Source: Sparassis latifolia
Lineage: Eukaryota > Basidiomycota > Agaricomycetes > Polyporales > Sparassidaceae
Length of the DNA stretch: 64,000 bases
Assembly (NCBI GenBank): GCA_018466975.1
Contig: CM031555.1
Location: 1,054,001-1,118,000, forward strand
Direction of reading: 5' to 3'
Part shown: positions 11,779 through 21,484 of the stretch, one piece after another
How positions within the stretch are numbered: the stretch's first letter is position 1
Layout: every line of letters begins with the position of its first letter
The notes under the pieces: generated by a model
The model's input: only the letters and a program-made list of their open reading frames with translations
The model's database searches: none
Told to the model about the DNA's origin: nothing
Translations under genes and position numbers: made by a program

Positions 11779-12695
11779 TCACTTCTGCACGTCGTCGGCG
11801 ATGAAATTCGCGACGATGGCGGGGTAGAACTCGCCGGCGAGCAGCTCGTTGTGCTCCTCCTGGAGGTCGTCCCAGTTGCGCTGCACGGCGCGGGCGGGGT
11901 CCTGGCCCTGGACCTGGTAGAGGTCGTGGAGGTGGGCGTAGATGGCCTCGCTCTGGGCGCGGTCGACGAGGGAGTCGTTGGGGGAGTGGAGGATGAGCCA
12001 GCGGATGTGGGCAGCGCCGGGGCGGAGGGCGTATGTGGCGGTGTTGAAGGGGGCGTACGAGTCGCGGTCGGTGAAGGTCTTTTTGATGAAGCTGTCCTTG
12101 TACGCGGGGAAGGTGTGCAGCAGGAGGTCGATGTCGTAGAGGCCCTCGGAGAGGACGACGGCGCGGGTGGCGGCGAGGAGGGCGGGGGAAGGGGCGAGGA
12201 CGGGGTAGGCGGCGGAGGAGCGGGGCGGGGGGGCGAGGAGGATGGAGGAGAGCATGTGGGCGGAGCAGCTGTGGGCGAGGAGGTAGAGGCGGGCGGGGTC
12301 GTAGGGGGGCGCGCGGGCGGCGGGGCCGGGGCCGGGCCAGGTGAGGAGGAAGTCGAGGAAGCGGCGGAGGTCGGCGGCGTGGGAAGGGTGGAAGAGCGGG
12401 GTGATGGGCGTGGTGAGGCGGTAGTTGGGCACCGCGACGGGGCAGCGGGTGAGCGCGGCGAGGCGGCGCGCGAGCTGGGCGTGGTCCGCCTTGTCCTCGC
12501 TGGCCGTGCGTCAGAGAGCACTCTAGAAAAGAGCGGGAGAGAGACTCACGAGCGCCATGCACCGCCGTGGACGAAGCAGATCAGCGGACGGGGCGCGGGG
12601 TCGTCCGAGTGGGGCACATACAGGTCGAACGTCTGCAGCGGGTAGCGCACGCCGGCCGGCACGTAGGAGATGTTGGCGTGTTCGTGGAGCTGCAT
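11779..12695 (-). CDS. BNA7: Kynurenine formamidase-like alpha/beta hydrolase
   Basis: Expected to hydrolyse N-formylkynurenine to kynurenine, the step before kynureninase. Two exons, 12695-12550 and 12499-11779, with a 50-bp intron give 288 aa. The HGGAW oxyanion motif (residues about 43-47) is diagnostic of arylformamidases in this fold. The nucleophile should be the serine in AHSCSAH, a variant of the usual GxSxG elbow. Candidate acid and base are the Asp in LHSPNDSLVD and the His in EEHNELL. The start MQLHEHANISYVPAG is chosen because sequence upstream of it is low complexity. A general carboxylesterase is possible, but HGGAW and the adjacent kynureninase gene favour this role. Confidence 0.8.
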
Positions 12696-12918
12696 GACGA
12701 GGAGAAGAGCTAGTGGAGAACTCGAGCTCGAGGGAGAGAGAGTTTTGAGGCGAGGCTGGGATCCGATTGCAGCGCGGCGCTCTGGCGTACGTAACCTTTG
12801 ACTCACATGCGTCTCTCAACGTCGGACGTACGTCCAACCTTGGTCGATGCTCTCTCAAGTTGGAGCTGTCCCGCCGGCTGGAGGCTGTGACGCGGGCGCC
12901 AAGCGTGGTCCAAGACTC

Positions 12919-12926
12919 TGACGTCA
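12919..12926. promoter_or_regulatory. Perfect ATF/CREB-type palindrome TGACGTCA
   Basis: Lies in the 303-bp divergent promoter between the formamidase gene (start 12695, minus) and PMP3 (start 12999, plus). A TATA-like TATAAG follows at 12942-12947, about 55 bp before the PMP3 start, so the site is placed to act on PMP3. Fungal Atf1/Sko1-type bZIP proteins bind this palindrome; binding here is inferred. Confidence 0.45.
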
Positions 12927-12998
12927 CCCGTCCCGACCTCTTATAAGCTTGGGGCCTCGCAGCGTCCTTCCCAGCATCTCCCTCATCCTGCTTTCACC

Positions 12999-13384
12999 AT
13001 GCCGTTCACCGCTTCTGACATCTGCAAGGTCCGTCTCTCTTTTCTTTCCAACGCCCTTGACTCTTTCTCAATCCTCTCCAGATCATGTTCGTCTCCTCTT
13101 TCCTCCCATCATCACCGCGCGGCTTACCCTAATTCTCCGCAGCTTCGCCATTATCTTGCCGCCCGTCGGCGTGTTCCTCGAACGAGGCTGTGGCGCCGAC
13201 TTCTTCATCAACATCCTGCTCGTGCGTTCCTTCCCTTCATCTCCATCTCCTCGACTCACATCTCTCTCACAGACCATTCTTGGATACATGTACGCCATCC
13301 CCGTCCCCTTTTTCCACCCACTGATCCTTCTCTTCCCACAGCCCGGGAATTATCCATGCCCTCTACATCATTCTCAAATATTAA
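12999..13384 (+). CDS. PMP3: PMP3-family plasma-membrane proteolipid (copy 1)
   Basis: Small two-helix proteolipid linked in yeast to membrane potential and cation tolerance. Five exons: 12999-13028, 13082-13086, 13143-13221, 13273-13289, 13342-13384, giving 57 aa. It begins MPFTASDICK, then IIFAIILPPVGVFLERG, INILLTILGYIPG and IIHALYIILKY, i.e. two membrane helices around a short charged loop. Exon 2 is only five bases (ATCAT); without it the frame is lost before LPPVGVFLERG. The tandem copy downstream repeats the same exon lengths (30/5/79/17/43). Each exon is too short for ordinary ORF detection. Confidence 0.93.
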
Positions 13385-13733
13385 TCGCCGTCCCTGTACT
13401 CTCCCTCTAACTCGCTCTCGGAGACGAGCAAGGACTATCGACCAGATGTATCCTATCCCGCACCTGCACCTCATAGCTTTATGTACTTTTCGTGAATGAT
13501 ACCCGTTCTTTCTCACTTTCCTTTTCTGCAATCGTCGATCTGAATCTCGCCACGCGACCCCGTGCTCGCGTTGTCAGCATCTCCCTTCGGAGATCTCGCG
13601 CCAACACGGACGCATCTCGCCCACCGGGGATACACCACACCGTGCTGACTTGGTGCTGTCCGTCTCTTTTCCTCCTCCTCCTCCTTCCTCCTCCTTCCTC
13701 TCTCCTCACCCCATCCTCACCAACAACTCGACC

Positions 13734-14182
13734 ATGGCCCTCGACGCTTCCGACTTCTGCAAGGTACGTCCCAGCGCTCACCCCGTCTTCCCGCGCGTGC
13801 TCGGCGCTCACCGAGTCCTCGTCCCTCCTCGACGTAGATTATGTGAGTCCCCGCTATCCGCTTACTGAGCGCGTCGCTGACCTCGCGTCCCCGCTCCCAG
13901 CCTTGCCATCATCATTCCCCCGCTCGGTGTTTACCTCGAGCGCGGCTGGGGCTCCGACCTCGCCATCAACTGCGTGCTGGTACGTCTCCCTGCTCCTTCC
14001 TAAATCCCACATCTGTAGTTCTCACACTCGCTCAATTCGCTATGCTTAGACTCTGCTGGGATACCTGTGCGTGTACCTTGGCTCAGCGGCGACGCAGACA
14101 TACTGACATACTGACTGACGTGCTCGTGTCGTGCTGCAGGCCGGGTATCATCCACGCGCTGTACATCATCCTGAAGGATTGA
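13734..14182 (+). CDS. PMP3-family plasma-membrane proteolipid (copy 2)
   Basis: Tandem paralogue of the preceding gene, 349 bp downstream and on the same strand. Exons 13734-13763, 13838-13842, 13901-13979, 14050-14066 and 14140-14182 have exactly the same lengths as copy 1, including a 5-nt exon 2 (ATTAT). The 57-aa product starts MALDASDFCK and contains LAIIIPPLGVYLERG, VLTLLGYLPG and IIHALYIILKD. The two proteins differ mainly at the N-terminus, in the loop (GWGSDLAINC against GCGADFFINI) and in the last residue. A long pyrimidine tract near 13667-13700 precedes the start. Confidence 0.93.
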
Positions 14183-14393
14183 GCTGCATGACTCAGAGAG
14201 ACGGGGCCGCGGCGCGCTTACGCTCGGCTCAGTACGCACGGACGAGATGAGGTTGGGTGTTACACGACCGCTCTGGCTAAGCTATCATGAGTAATGCATT
14301 ATCTATCCCCTGCCTGCACTGCATGTATCCTGCGCGCGATCTCGACGCTAACGTGCGCTCGCAAGTAATGACGTTGAAGAGATAACGTATGGC

Positions 14394-15172
14394 AGGACCC
14401 TGGATAATCCCCCCAAAGGTCGTCGCCAAAACCCCCCCAATTTACAAAAATCTGTCCGGCCCATTTTTGGCCGGTTTAGGGAGTTTTTTTGTCCGGAAAT
14501 AGCGACATCCTCGCTCTGGGGACGTCCATTTTAGGCAATTTGTGGCTATTTTTAGCCTTTTTCGGCTTTTTCCGGCGATTTTCCGGCGATTTTTGCCCCA
14601 GAACAGTTCCATGTCCGGATAGTACGACGGCTAAGATAGGCCTCACTCATATCCAACCACTCGCGTCGGGCGTCTAATGTCACGCTTACACCAAAATGGC
14701 GGGTGAAAGTGCTTGCTCGTCTAATTCCTCTTTCCACAAAGCTTTTATCAGAAATGTGTTCCCTGGGGATTGTTAATGAATACCTTCTTGAATATTCCCA
14801 GGGAGCACATTTTTTTATTTCGCCCTCGTAGGAGAGAAATTAAGCTGGCAACAACCCAAAGTGAACGGCGACCAAACAGAGCCAACATCCAGCAGGTAAA
14901 TATTTGGCTGATAAGTGGCCTTACCACACCATCCATTACCATATCGGGTATCAGACTTTGACTTATTGCTCCCAAATCAATAGCATCACTCTCGGGCAAC
15001 TGTCGGGTCACAACCGTGTCACGGCGCTTAGAGTGGTTGGGCATGAGTGAGGCCTATCTTACATGGTCCTTAGGGGGTCCATTTGTCCGGACATGACGAC
15101 GGCGTGAGGTCGATTTTCGCAAAAATCTGTCCGGATTTGGCGACGACCTTTGTGGGGATTATCCAGGGTCCT
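14394..15172. mobile_element. Non-autonomous DNA transposon with 8-bp target duplication (hAT-like)
   Basis: The element is 779 bp. Its ends are inverted repeats of about 37 bp beginning AGGACCCTGGATAATCCC (14394-14430 against 15172-15136), with one mismatch over that length. It is flanked by a perfect direct repeat CGTATGGC at 14386-14393 and 15173-15180. Inverted ends with an 8-bp target duplication fit hAT-type (less likely P-type) transposition; the superfamily is inferred. There is no transposase reading frame. Inside are an inverted repeat (14632-15061), a hairpin, and four direct copies of TGTCCGGA(N5)CGAC. Well-preserved ends and duplication suggest a fairly recent insertion. Confidence 0.85.
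14632..15061. repeat. Inner inverted repeat and hairpin within the transposon
   Basis: Arms of 31 bp (14632-14662 and 15031-15061, starting TAAGATAGGCCTCACTCAT) match with two differences. A second, tighter hairpin lies inside it: 14752-14767 (AAATGTGTTCCCTGGG) pairs with 14797-14812 with one mismatch, around a 29-base loop. No target duplication flanks the inner arms, so it may be part of the element's own structure or an older nested insertion. Confidence 0.75.
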
Positions 15173-15180
15173 CGTATGGC

Positions 15181-16355
15181 GCGGTCCGTTTCTGAGCCTG
15201 GGCTACGGCAGGCACCACAGGCGCCCACCGCGCCGCCAAGGATATGCTGGCATGTACTATCGTGGTGGCCCACTAATGCAACTTCTTCAGAGTTCGGCCT
15301 CCCATTCTTCCACGACTCCCTGCGACCTCTCGGACTATTTGTAGATGGAAAGTTTCGCATATAAGCTTGTTTCCACATTTTTTTCCGAAGCAAAACGGTC
15401 ACGGTTTGAGGGTGGCCGAGAGCACACAAGTGTCGAGACAGTGATATGCAATTGCAACTAGCACAAGAAGCATATATAATAGCCTAGTATTTTTCGCGGA
15501 AAATCCGCTGGAAAGGGTTGAAGTAAAGCACGCAGAAAAATTGCGGAAAAAGAATAGAGTATTTCTCAGCGATTGGTTCATTACCGCGCGTATTTCCCGA
15601 CAAATTTCTTCAAAATTGTTTTCTCATGCTTTATGTACTTTCTGCATTTTGTCGGGGTTTTTCCTGAGAGAAATACTTGGCTATGCGTCTTGTGACTGCA
15701 GTTTCCCCGAGCGGTAACCGACTTACCATTTTTGGTGCATCTCAGGAACTTCTTGTCTCCCGAATTCCATCCTCGCAGAGTTTTGTACCGGAATTTTTGT
15801 ATAGTGCACTTAGATACTATACAGAGAGTGCCACGGAATTTTTTGCCGGAGCAATTTGATGGAAGAGAAGTAGGTCTGCCGAAGCTGAAGCAGTATTGCA
15901 ATCTGCTCTGATGAGTACTGATTCAACTATCATTTCATCCCCGTTGCCCACTGTCATTATCAAAAATCACAGCCACGTTCAACAAGTAGAAGAGTATTAA
16001 AGACGATTTATTTTGTGATTTTAGGGACGGAGGAGGTGACACAGTTAAAGTAATTGCATTACTGTACCGATTGCATTGCAGGGCCACTGATAGTATGGTG
16101 GCATGTATAATGAGGAAAAAGACAACGTACAGAGCGACGCACTTCTAAGTTAGCAGCAAACGCTACCGGGCTTCTAAGTCTAGCAGCAAACGGCTACCGG
16201 GCTACCACACTTACCACACGCACCACGACCGCACCCAGCCGACGACCCGCCGCGCCGCGCGCCGCAGCGCCCTCCACGCCCTCCGCATCCCCGCCCGCAC
16301 CCTCCGCGCCACTCTCCTCACCCTCCTCGCCATCGTCGCCCTGCCCCGCGCAACA
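15181..16355. other. Gene-free stretch
   Basis: No gene is seen. Bases 15440-15880 are AT-rich and contain short inverted motifs such as CCGGAATTTTT near 15790 answered by GGAATTTTTTGCCGG near 15835. The stretch ends with the 3' flank of the eIF2B epsilon gene, which becomes strongly GC- and C-rich after 16200. Confidence 0.5.
16142..16201. repeat. Two-copy tandem repeat of 29 and 31 bp
   Basis: CTTCTAAGT(C)TAGCAGCAAACG(G)CTACCGGG occurs at 16142-16170 and again at 16171-16201; the second copy carries two extra bases. It lies about 150 bp beyond the stop of eIF2B epsilon. Confidence 0.8.
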
Positions 16356-19300
16356 TCACGCGCGTCCGCTCCCCGCGGCCGCGCTGCCAGACTCTTTGTG
16401 CACAGTGACTGCCTGCCGAGGGTGCACAGGCGGAGTGCTGCTCACCTCCTTCTCCGTCTCCTTCGCCTTGTCCTCTTGAGTCGCGCCGGGCAGGCCATGA
16501 GCCGCTGGCGCCTTGTGTCCCTGGGCGCCCTCGTTGCCCCTGCTCTCTTCTTCGCCCGTGTCTTCGCTTCCCGCTGTGCTCTCCTCTACTTCTTCGCTTT
16601 CGTCTGCTTCTTCTTCGCTCTCCTCTATTTCTGCGGGATCGGCCTCCGTGGTTGGCGGGACAGCTTGTTTGACCTGGCCAGCTGATACCGGCTGCATGCT
16701 TTCTGGCTGTGCGTGCTCCGGCTCCTCCTCCTCGCTCTCCTCCTCGCCGGTTTCTTCGCTCTCTTCCTCACTAGCCTCTTCGCTCCCTTCGCTCTCCTCG
16801 GACTGCTTCGTGGGTGCGAGCTTCGACGAAGGCGCCTGCTTGGGATCCTCCGGGACGTCCTCACCAGCGTCTTCGCTCCCCTCGCCCTCTTCCTCGCTAG
16901 TCTCCTCCTCCGGCTGCTTACCCTCCTCCTCCTCCTCCCCCTCCTCGTCGCTCGACTCCTCCGGCTGCTTACCCCCCTTCGTCTCCGGCTGCACCTCCCC
17001 CTCCTCGCTCTCGCTCTCGCTTTCCTGCTCGTCGAACTGCTCGATCATCATCTTCCCCACCGCCCAGCACTTCTCCATCCCCTCGCGCGTCGCGCTGCCA
17101 AGCTTGAGTGCAGAACCCCGCGAGGCAGGCCGCGCGTGCCACGCGCGGATGTCGTCCTCCTCGACGATGTCCGCCTGGTACAGCGCCGCGAGCACCTGGC
17201 CGAACAGCGGGAGATGCCGCGCCTCGCGCGCGCAGTGGTGCTGCAGCACCTCCACGCTCTCCACCGGGTCCACGCCGCCAATCCTATCGATCAGCGCGCC
17301 CCAGCGCCCGACCACACGCGCGATCGCCGCGCGCTGCCCGGCGGGGTCGCCCTCGACGACCTCGACGCGGTCGACGATCGCGGCGACGACGGCCTCGCGC
17401 ACGCGCCGCAGCGGCACGTTCGACGCCATGCGCAGCGTCTTGAGCTCGACCGCCGCGTTCTCGACCGAGTGCCCCTCCGCGAACGCGCGCTCGAGCGATT
17501 GCGCGACCTCGGAGCGGAACTCGGAGTCGGCCGCGGACTGGCGCAGCGCGTGCAGCGCGGACGCGGAGGGCCCGCCGGCCGAGGTGGCCGAGAAGGAGGT
17601 CGCAGAGGACGTGCGTGAGAGCGAGGGAAAGTTGAGCGAAGATTCCGCCTCTGACTCTGACTCGGACTCGGATTCGGAGCCCGGGTCGGAGAGCTCGAGG
17701 TCGGACGCGTTGTCACCTGCGAAGAGAGGATGAGCGAGGGGTAAAGGCCTGGCATGGGGATACACACCTATTCGCATTAGTCGTTGGTTGTCATACGACT
17801 CCACCCCGTCTTCTTCGTCCTCCTCTGAAGGAGGACCTCGCGGCCAGACGACGGCGTTCGAGCCCTCGCTGATTATAGACGATTACGTCTTCACTCTGAT
17901 CTGTAGGACCGCGTTAGTTCGCGGGCGGAAGATCGACCAGCTCGGAATGGTCACTCACTCGCTTCCACCTCTTCGAGCTCGGAATCCTCCCCTTCGTCGT
18001 CCCCGTCCTCGTCTTCGTCCGCGTCTGCTCTTGCGATCTTCTCCCTCTTCCTCGACAGGCGCTCGAACCGCTCGAGCTTCGCGCCCCTGCCCAGGACGAC
18101 GCCGTCCCCGACAAGACAGCCCGCACGCACGATGCTGCCCTCGCCGATGGACACGCGCGCACCGACGATGCTCTGCTCGACGACGGTGCGCTCACCGATC
18201 TGCGTGTCGTCGCCGATGTACGCATTGCGCAGCACTGCGTTCGGGCCAATCGTGCACCGCTGCCCGATCACGCTCGCGTGCACGGACGCGCCGTCTGCGA
18301 TGTGTGTGTGCGCGCCGATCAGCGTGTTCGGGCCGACCTTGCATGTCCTAAGGAAAACCGAGGTAAGCACTCCATACTGCGAGTGCCGAAAGACGATTTA
18401 CGGACCGCGACAGGACTACTGAGTTGTCTTTTGCAATGTATCTGTTTCCCCGGAGGTGCTCGTATGAGTGTCCTCCTGGGTGGTTATCGTCGGGAACCAA
18501 CGGGAACGTCCATCTGGACAAGATATCCTTGCTGTGACCATCATCCGTCAGATTCTAAACGCTGCAGGTGAGAGTAGGCTGTACCTGACTGCGTCGTAGC
18601 TGCGCGTGTCCGCGACACGCGCCGCGTAGCCCTCTCGCGCGACATAACAGTAGATATTCTTCATGAGCAGGTCCGAAGCGAGCACTCCGTATACGAAGTC
18701 TCGCCGGATGTCCGCATAATCAAAATTATCTTGAAAGAGTGAGGGGACCTGGAGCGTGGTCGTTATTAGTCGTATGAACCCTGTCAGCGTGAGCAGGACG
18801 AACCTCAACAGAACACACGTCTATCGAGCAGTCAATGAGGTCGTTCCGGATCTCCACCTCGGGATGCTCCGCAAGAATTTCGCGGGGGATACGCGCGAGT
18901 GTCTTGGGCGGGTACCCAGTGACGGGCTCGTAATGCAGACACTCGGACGTCTGCGCGTCCAGCACAAACACGCCCGAGTCCCCTCTCGACCTAGGGACAG
19001 GCACCCTCAACCTCCACGAAATCCCCTTCGCAATCACGAGAAAAGACGCACCTCGTACGGTGCGCCGCGCCGCTCTCCTTGACCACCATGGTCATGATGG
19101 CGTCCTTGTTCGTGCGGCGGCGCTCCTTGTGCACACGGACGACCTCGTCGATGTGCACGTTGCTCACGAGGTCGCCCGTGACGAGCACGAAGTCGGACGT
19201 GATGATCCCGTGCGTGTAGATGTCGCGCATCGCGTCCCCCGGCGAGAACGTCTCCTTCGCGGTCACGATCGGCCGTATCTTCAGGCCCGTGCTCGGCTTT

Positions 19301-19698
19301 GACCATTTCGAGTCCCTGGCGCGCGACACAGAGACCGAAGGGAGATAGGTGTCAGGGTTATTTTGCGCGAAGATATTGCGAGTAGGGTTACGCACCGGAT
19401 GGCGGCCTTCACCTGCTCGGCGTACGACCTACATATGACAAAAATCTCCTGCACGCCCGCGAGCGCGAGGCTCTCAAACGTCCAGTCCAGTAAGGTTGCG
19501 TTGCATATCGGTAGCAGACACTTTGTATATTCAGCCGGTCGAGCGATGGTGTATGCACACTAATGAACTCACCCGCGGCTTGCCGACGGTCAGCGGCCGA
19601 AAGCGCTTGTTGAAGCTGTCGGCGAGGATGACGGCCTGCAGGACGTCGTCCTCGTCCGCGAGGTCCTTTTCTTTGCCCGCAGATGATTTGGGGGGCAT
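16356..19698 (-). CDS. GCD6: Translation initiation factor eIF2B epsilon subunit with long acidic tail
   Basis: Catalytic exchange subunit of eIF2B, recharging eIF2 with GTP. Nine exons: 19698-19573, 19520-19396, 19315-19052, 18990-18804, 18748-18585, 18531-18406, 18347-17955, 17868-17768, 17716-16356; phase closes to 948 aa. The N-terminal nucleotidyltransferase-like domain shows LQAVILADSFNKRFRPLT and DFVLVTGDLVSN. Left-handed beta-helix hexapeptides follow (CKVGPNTLIGAHTHIADGA, IGPNAVLRNAYIGDDTQIG). The C-terminal W2 domain runs from about residue 545 to FDEQ near 730. Most orthologues stop shortly after W2; this one adds about 220 residues dominated by Glu, Ser, Pro and Gln. The intron 7 boundary is the least sure: the donor at 17954 (GTGACC) is forced by an in-frame TAA in the alternative reading. 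Confidence 0.9.
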
Positions 19699-20304
19699 TG
19701 CGATGAAATGTTACGGTGTTACAGAGGAAATATTCGAGGTTACGCCTCAACCGCAGTGTACACCCTCTGCCCGCGCGGAATGACTCGATGCACCCATCCA
19801 CATGGTGCACGATGACATGGTGGCGTCTGTCCTAGCTCCACGTATTAAAAACCATCACAAGGGAGATCTGGCAGGAGGAATGAGCGTTCCCTCTTTGATC
19901 TCATGAAGTTTGGTCTCGCAGATTATGCTACCTCAGGCTGTAGACTCATGTCTCGCTACTGCAACAAACACCAACGATATTGAAAAAAACATCAATTACA
20001 GAAATGCGTAGACACGCCAGCACAATCCGATGGAATGAAAGTGGGGAGGGGTATTGGGATAAGAAGTTATCCAAATCGACATTAGACGAGACGACAGCGG
20101 ATTAGCGGCGTGGGTATGAATCATGGGTCATAAAAACAAGTGAAGACTAGATCCGTGTCATACAGTAAAAGCAAGGAGAAATCAGAAGAATAATGCGCCT
20201 AAATCACGATGATCATCACGACAGATGATGCAAAGGCGTGCAGAGGGGGGCAGCGTAACGAGTCATGATCGAAGACAAAATCCATGCACACGTTCAAGCA
20301 CCAT
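19699..20304. other. Gene-free stretch
   Basis: Holds the 5' flank of eIF2B epsilon (minus) and the 3' flank of the Ala/Glu/Pro-rich gene (minus). No additional gene, repeat or RNA was recognised. Confidence 0.5.
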
Positions 20305-21484
20305 TTATGCAGCAGCAGCAACGACGGGAGCAGCGGGTGGCGCCTCGACCTTGGGCTCCTCAGGGACAGCCGATGCAGACTCAGCGGCGGGTTCCGCAGT
20401 AGCCTCAGCCGCAGGGTTCTCCAAGGGGGCGACGGGTTCTGGCTCCTCAATCTTGGGGGGAGCCTCCTCAACCTTGGCAGGTACGTGGGGCTCAACCCTC
20501 GCCTTTGGCTTGAAGAAGTCGCCAACACGGGAGGAGAGTCGTCGTCCAACCTTAGGGGATTTCGGCTTCTCTTCCTTCTTCTCCTCCTTCTGCGAACGCA
20601 AGCGATGAGATCGAAGCTGTAACGGAAAGTGAAACTACACACCTTTTCCTCCTTGGGTGCCTCGGCCTCCGCGGCAGCGGGCTCAGCAGGAGCGGCCTCT
20701 GCAGTAGGCTCTTCAGCCGGAGCAGCTTCAGCTGGGGCAGTCTCACTAGAACATCGTATGACAATACGAAGCGGGCAACGGTGACATCAAGCTTACGTCT
20801 CCTTCACAGGCTCAGCAGGGGTCTCCTCAGTCTTGGCAGAATCGGCAGCCTCATCAGGCTTGGGCGCTTCTTCTGCAGCAGGAGCGGCAGGAACCTGCAG
20901 AAGTCGCAGATAGCGATGTCAAAGGGGGAAAATACGACGAAAACTGTTTTCAACGCACCTCCTCCTTCTTGACAGGGGCCTTCTCCTTTACCTTCTTCTC
21001 AATCTTGGCTTTGTCATGCTTGAAGGGAGCAAGGATCTTAGACAGGAAGCTAGGGCTCTTGGGGCGCTCCTCCTTCTTCGCCTCTGGAGCGGGCTCAGCC
21101 TGAATAACTATTAGTACCGGAAATTCTTTTACATAATAACGACACGCACGGGCTTAGCCTCCTCACTCATCGGCTGCTCAGCAGCAGGTTCAGCAGCGGC
21201 AGCCTCTGTGGCAGGTGCCTCAGCGGCAGGCGCGGCCTCCTGAACAATGAGGTTAGACCAGGGCACAAACAAAAAATCATTCTGACGGACTTCGACCTTC
21301 GCGTCTTCCTTAGGGGCCTCCTGAGAGAATTACGCGACGATGAGATGGAGTATACAAGAGAAAACGCGATACATACAGCAGCGGGCGCTGGCTCGGCGAC
21401 GGGCTCAGCGGGCGCCGCTTCGGTCGCGGGAACCTCAGCGGGCTTAACCTCTTCAACGGGGGCGGGGGCAGTAGCGTCAGACAT
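20305..21484 (-). CDS. Ala/Glu/Pro-rich disordered protein with two short basic modules
   Basis: I do not recognise a named family. Seven exons (21484-21377, 21320-21291, 21239-21150, 21099-20959, 20894-20797, 20745-20643, 20589-20305) with in-phase introns of 49-64 bp give 284 aa. The start is MSDATAPAPVEEVKPAE. Most of the chain alternates Ala, Glu and Pro and should be intrinsically disordered. Two islands break the pattern: RPKSPSFLSKILAPFKHDK (exon 4) and KPKSPKVGRRLSSRVGDFF (exon 7). Both have a KSPS/KSPK step, so phosphorylation, membrane or cytoskeletal contacts are possible. No signal peptide or membrane helix is seen. The spliced model is convincing; the function is open. Confidence 0.75.

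Noticed and set aside
11851..12645. 264-codon plus-strand frame opposite the formamidase gene
   Set aside because: Val/Gly/Glu-rich mirror of the hydrolase exon, with no independent support.
16513..17733. 406-codon plus-strand open frame opposite eIF2B epsilon
   Set aside because: It is the complement of the Glu/Ser-rich exon; the Ser/Leu bias is a mirror of GAG/TCG codons.
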